A model generated the notes under the pieces. That model saw nothing but the letters and a program-made list of their open reading frames with translations. It was not told the origin of the DNA and searched no databases. DNA of 34,200 nucleotides from Planctomycetota bacterium (GTDB lineage Bacteria; Planctomycetota; UBA1135; GCA-002686595): positions 1-34,200 of the forward strand of contig JAJDEV010000017.1 of assembly GCA_029259605.1 (NCBI GenBank), read 5' to 3'. This document shows, in pieces, positions 32,156 through 34,200 of the stretch. The position numbers and the translations under genes are program-made. The first letter of the stretch is position 1. The number at the start of each line of letters is the position of its first letter.

Positions 32156-32321
32156 CTAGCAGGCCGTGGTGGAACTCACGGCGTCCTCGAAGGGGGATGA
32201 GTTCGTGCTGTCAAGGCGCGCTGACGACGCGTATTCGCTGGAACCTCGGAGGAGGCGCAACGCGGGCAGCGCGAATTCAGCGCCCTTGGAGGATGGCGTG
32301 AGTTTCACCACGGCCCGCTAG
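32156..32321 (+). repeat. CTAG-bounded palindromic element, family B, copy 2
   Basis: It starts CTAGCAGGCCGTGGTGGAAC and ends with the near-inverse CACCACGGCCCGCTAG. It aligns over its whole length with the reverse complement of 28031-28195, and the core around 32214-32237 (AAGGCGCGCTGACGACGCG) is identical. The last CTAG (32318-32321) is at the same time the first four bases of a family-A element, so the two are joined through one CTAG. Together with copy 1 it brackets the CotH-ILEI gene pair in inverted orientation. Confidence 0.85.
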
Positions 32322-32500
32322 CCCGGGTTATTCATGAGGCTTTGCCGAGATCGACGCAGATGTGCGTCGGATCAGCGCTTCGCGACCGAAGCGCGTGCAG
32401 GCGACCTTGACGGGTCGTCGAACCCGGTGAGGGAGGGAAGTGCTGATATGGCGCGTAGCTGCGTCGATCTCGGTGAAGCCTCATGAATGATCCGGGCTAG
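32318..32500 (+). repeat. CTAG-bounded palindromic element, family A, copy 3 (complete)
   Basis: This is the only complete copy of the copy-1 type. Its left arm, CTAGCCCGGGTTATTCATGA and on to GATCGACGCAG, is nearly the inverse of its right arm, which ends TCATGAATGATCCGGGCTAG. Inside, ATCAGCGCTT (32371-32380) pairs with AAGTGCTGAT, so the whole 183 bases can fold as one long interrupted hairpin with a small apical CGACC/GGTCG stem. From 32371 it matches positions 11-140 of the window with two differences. Confidence 0.88.
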
Positions 32501-32708
32501 CCATCGGCACGACGGCGTTGGGGCGTGAGGCGCGGCCCCGAAATCGCGTTTCGCGTCGGCCCGGCGGGGAGGGGACCGGCGGCGCGCGCCGTCGTCCGAC
32601 GGCGCGCGTTGGGAATCCGTAGGGGGTGCTTTTGCGCCCGCAGCGCGCGGTGAGCGCGCGCTATGCTGCGGCGCGCGAACTTCCTTCGACCCGAGCCCTC
32701 GAACGACC
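32501..32708. other. Leader region of the second PQQ gene
   Basis: 208 bases without a gene. It contains the 12-bp inverted repeat and a possible -10 box TATGCT at 32662-32667, without a matching -35 box. Nothing else is recognisable. Confidence 0.4.
32583..32608. repeat. Perfect 12-bp inverted repeat upstream of the PQQ gene
   Basis: Positions 32583-32594 and 32597-32608 are perfect inverted arms separated by TC. It lies about 100 bases upstream of the PQQ start at 32709. It could be an operator or a cruciform; a terminator is less likely as nothing is read into it from the left. The arms are almost pure G/C. Confidence 0.5.
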
Positions 32709-34124
32709 ATGTTGCTGCACGCCCTCCTCGCTCTGTCCCTCGTCGCCGGTTCCGACGACGACCCGGTTTGGAACGGTTTCCGCGGAAACAACGGCGTCGG
32801 AGTCGCGGGGGCCGCGAGCGTTCCGGCCTCGCTCGATCCCGAGGAAACCGCGATGTGGCGCGTCGAAGTGCCGACGGGCTACTCGTCTCCGGTCGTCACG
32901 GACGAGCACGTGTTCCTGACCGGCGCCGAGGGCGCGAAGCTCTTCACGCTCTGCCTCGACCGCGCCTCGGGCGAGGAGCTCTGGCGCCAGGAGCTGGGCT
33001 TCGACGGCGCGCGCGTGGGGATGAACTCCTCCGCCGCGCCGACTCCCGCGACGGATGGCGAGCGCGTCTACGTCGTCTTCCATGCCGTCGGACTCGTCGC
33101 CTACACCGTCGACGGCGACGAGCTGTGGAAGCAGGAGATCGGGCCGTTCAACATCCCGCACGGCATGTCGACCTCGCCGGTGCTCGTCGATGACCTCGTC
33201 GTGCTGCAGGTCGACCAGGACACGGACGCATACCTCGCCGCGTTCGACCGGAAGACCGGCAAGCAGCGTTGGCGCGCCGAGCGTCCGGGCATGACGCACA
33301 GCTACTCGACTCCAGCGGTGTACACGCCCGCGGAGGGGCCGGCGCAGATCATCGTGTCCGGCTCGTTCCAGGTGCGCGGCTACTCGGCGGTCGACGGCAA
33401 GGAGCTGTGGTCGGTCGGCGGCTCTGGTTGGCAAACGAAGGCCGTGCCGATCATCGACGGGGACCGCTGCTTCGTGAACGGCTACATGCCGGCGTCGGGC
33501 GAGTTCGGTGTACCGCCCGTCGCGGCGTCGTTCGAGGACGAGCTCGTCGCGCGGGACGCCGACGGCGACAGCCTGATCTCGCGCGCCGAGTGGCCGGGCA
33601 ACACGATCCAGGAGATCTGGTTCCTCTTCGACCTCGACGGCGATGACATGCTCGGGGCGGCCGACTGGAAGTACATGGAGGCGGCCGCGCACGTCACCGG
33701 CGGCCTGTTCGCCATCGACCTGACCGGCGAAGGCGACGTGACCGAGTCGCACCTGCAATGGAAGTTCGACGACCGCCGCGGCCTGCCCGACTGCCCGTCG
33801 CCGATCTTCATGAACGACACGCTCTTCCTCATCAAGGACGGAGGTCTCTTCACCTCGATCGACCCGGAGACGGGCAAGGTCGCCAAGCAGGGCCGCGTCG
33901 GCGAGCCCGACACGTACTACGCGTCGCCCGTCGGCGCCGGCGGCCGCATCGTCACCGCGAGCGCCAGCGGCCAACTCGTCGTCGTCGACGCGCAGCGCGA
34001 GTGGAACGTCGTCTCCGTCGCGAGCCTCGGCGAAACGATCTGGGCCACGCCGGCGATCGCCGACGGCCAGGTGTTCGTCCGCACGGACGACGCCCTGTGG
34101 TGCTTCGAGGAAGCGGTCGACTAG
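32709..34124 (+). CDS. Exported PQQ-like beta-propeller protein with EF-hands
   Basis: A 471-residue secreted protein with a short signal peptide (MLLHALLALSLVAG). The mature start WNGFRGNNGVGVAG and blades such as DRASGEELWRQE, TVDGDELWKQE, DRKTGKQRWRAE and PAIADGQVFVRTDDALWCF are those of PQQ-like propellers. EF-hand calcium loops interrupt the propeller at about residues 282-294 (DADGDSLISRAEW) and 307-319 (DLDGDDMLGAADW), with a degenerate third one at about 335. It has the same architecture as the protein at 2741-4216. A structural or binding role is likelier than dehydrogenase activity. Its stop TAG is formed by the CTAG edge of the next repeat. No Shine-Dalgarno is visible. Confidence 0.88.
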   Translation: MLLHALLALSLVAGSDDDPVWNGFRGNNGVGVAGAASVPASLDPEETAMWRVEVPTGYSSPVVTDEHVFLTGAEGAKLFTLCLDRASGEELWRQELGFDGARVGMNSSAAPTPATDGERVYVVFHAVGLVAYTVDGDELWKQEIGPFNIPHGMSTSPVLVDDLVVLQVDQDTDAYLAAFDRKTGKQRWRAERPGMTHSYSTPAVYTPAEGPAQIIVSGSFQVRGYSAVDGKELWSVGGSGWQTKAVPIIDGDRCFVNGYMPASGEFGVPPVAASFEDELVARDADGDSLISRAEWPGNTIQEIWFLFDLDGDDMLGAADWKYMEAAAHVTGGLFAIDLTGEGDVTESHLQWKFDDRRGLPDCPSPIFMNDTLFLIKDGGLFTSIDPETGKVAKQGRVGEPDTYYASPVGAGGRIVTASASGQLVVVDAQREWNVVSVASLGETIWATPAIADGQVFVRTDDALWCFEEAVD

Positions 34125-34200
34125 CCCGGATCATTCATGAGCCTTCACCGAGCTCGACGCAGCTACGCGCCATATCAACGCTTCCCTTCCTCACCGGGTT
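34121..34200 (-). repeat. CTAG-bounded palindromic element, family A, copy 4 (inverted, cut by window end)
   Basis: The reverse complement of these 80 bases matches the right end of copy 3 with about five differences. The element is therefore inverted relative to copies 1 and 3. It starts CTAGCCCGGATCATTCATGA, and its first bases CTAG form the stop codon of the PQQ gene (TAG at 34122-34124). The rest lies beyond the window. Confidence 0.85.

Noticed and set aside
1-34200. CRISPR arrays, tRNA or rRNA genes
   Set aside because: No regularly spaced short repeats, cloverleaf or rRNA core sequence was recognised. The palindromic elements are too long, too few and not tandem with spacers.

Overview
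The window is high-GC bacterial DNA, densely packed with genes for exported proteins. It has sulfatase-superfamily proteins, PQQ-like propellers carrying EF-hands, FG-GAP/UnbV (ASPIC) lipoproteins, a CotH kinase, a VTC-domain protein, a CehA/McbA-type metallohydrolase and GT-C glycosyltransferases. Shine-Dalgarno signals are weak or absent at most starts. This set suggests a member of the Planctomycetota; that is an inference from gene content, since no rRNA or other marker gene is present.

Layout. Positions 1-338 hold two abutting palindromic repeats that end in CTAG. 335-4216 carries an M28 peptidase (-) and a PQQ/EF-hand propeller (+), transcribed divergently. 4223-7383 (-) is a sulfatase translationally coupled to a CocE-type serine hydrolase. 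7539-11081 (+) is a PHP/CehA lipoprotein followed by a sulfatase-like lipoprotein with Thr in place of the formylglycine Cys. 11069-22010 is one long minus-strand run: GT-C enzyme with a helical-repeat tail, Thr-type sulfatase-like lipoprotein, sulfatase (ATGA-coupled), MFS transporter, UnbV lipoprotein and a second GT-C enzyme. 22167-26215 (-) is a second UnbV lipoprotein, interrupted by one in-frame UGA, followed by a classical C-x-P-x-R sulfatase. 26648-28034 (+) is a DUF4956 membrane protein and a VTC-domain protein. 28210-32040 (-) is a CotH kinase/beta-helix protein and a small membrane-anchored protein with an ILEI-like region. 32709-34124 (+) is a second PQQ/EF-hand protein.

The genes look like a cell-surface programme: polyprenyl-sugar transferases, an MFS carrier, lipoprotein-anchored sulfatases or phospho-transferases, adhesion-type propellers, a phospho-transferring CotH kinase and secreted hydrolases. 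The substrates cannot be read from the sequence.

Two things deserve most attention. First, the UnbV reading frame 26215-23702 is continuous over 838 codons except for one UGA at codon 623. That UGA is followed by U-x-C context and a hairpin placed as in bacterial SECIS elements, so it is a candidate unrecognised selenoprotein. Second, two families of quasi-palindromic elements of about 165-200 bp (A: 1-140, 137-338, 32318-32500, 34121-end; B: 28031-28195, 32156-32321) are bounded by CTAG, abut by sharing one CTAG, and at three edges supply the exact TAG stop codon of the neighbouring gene.
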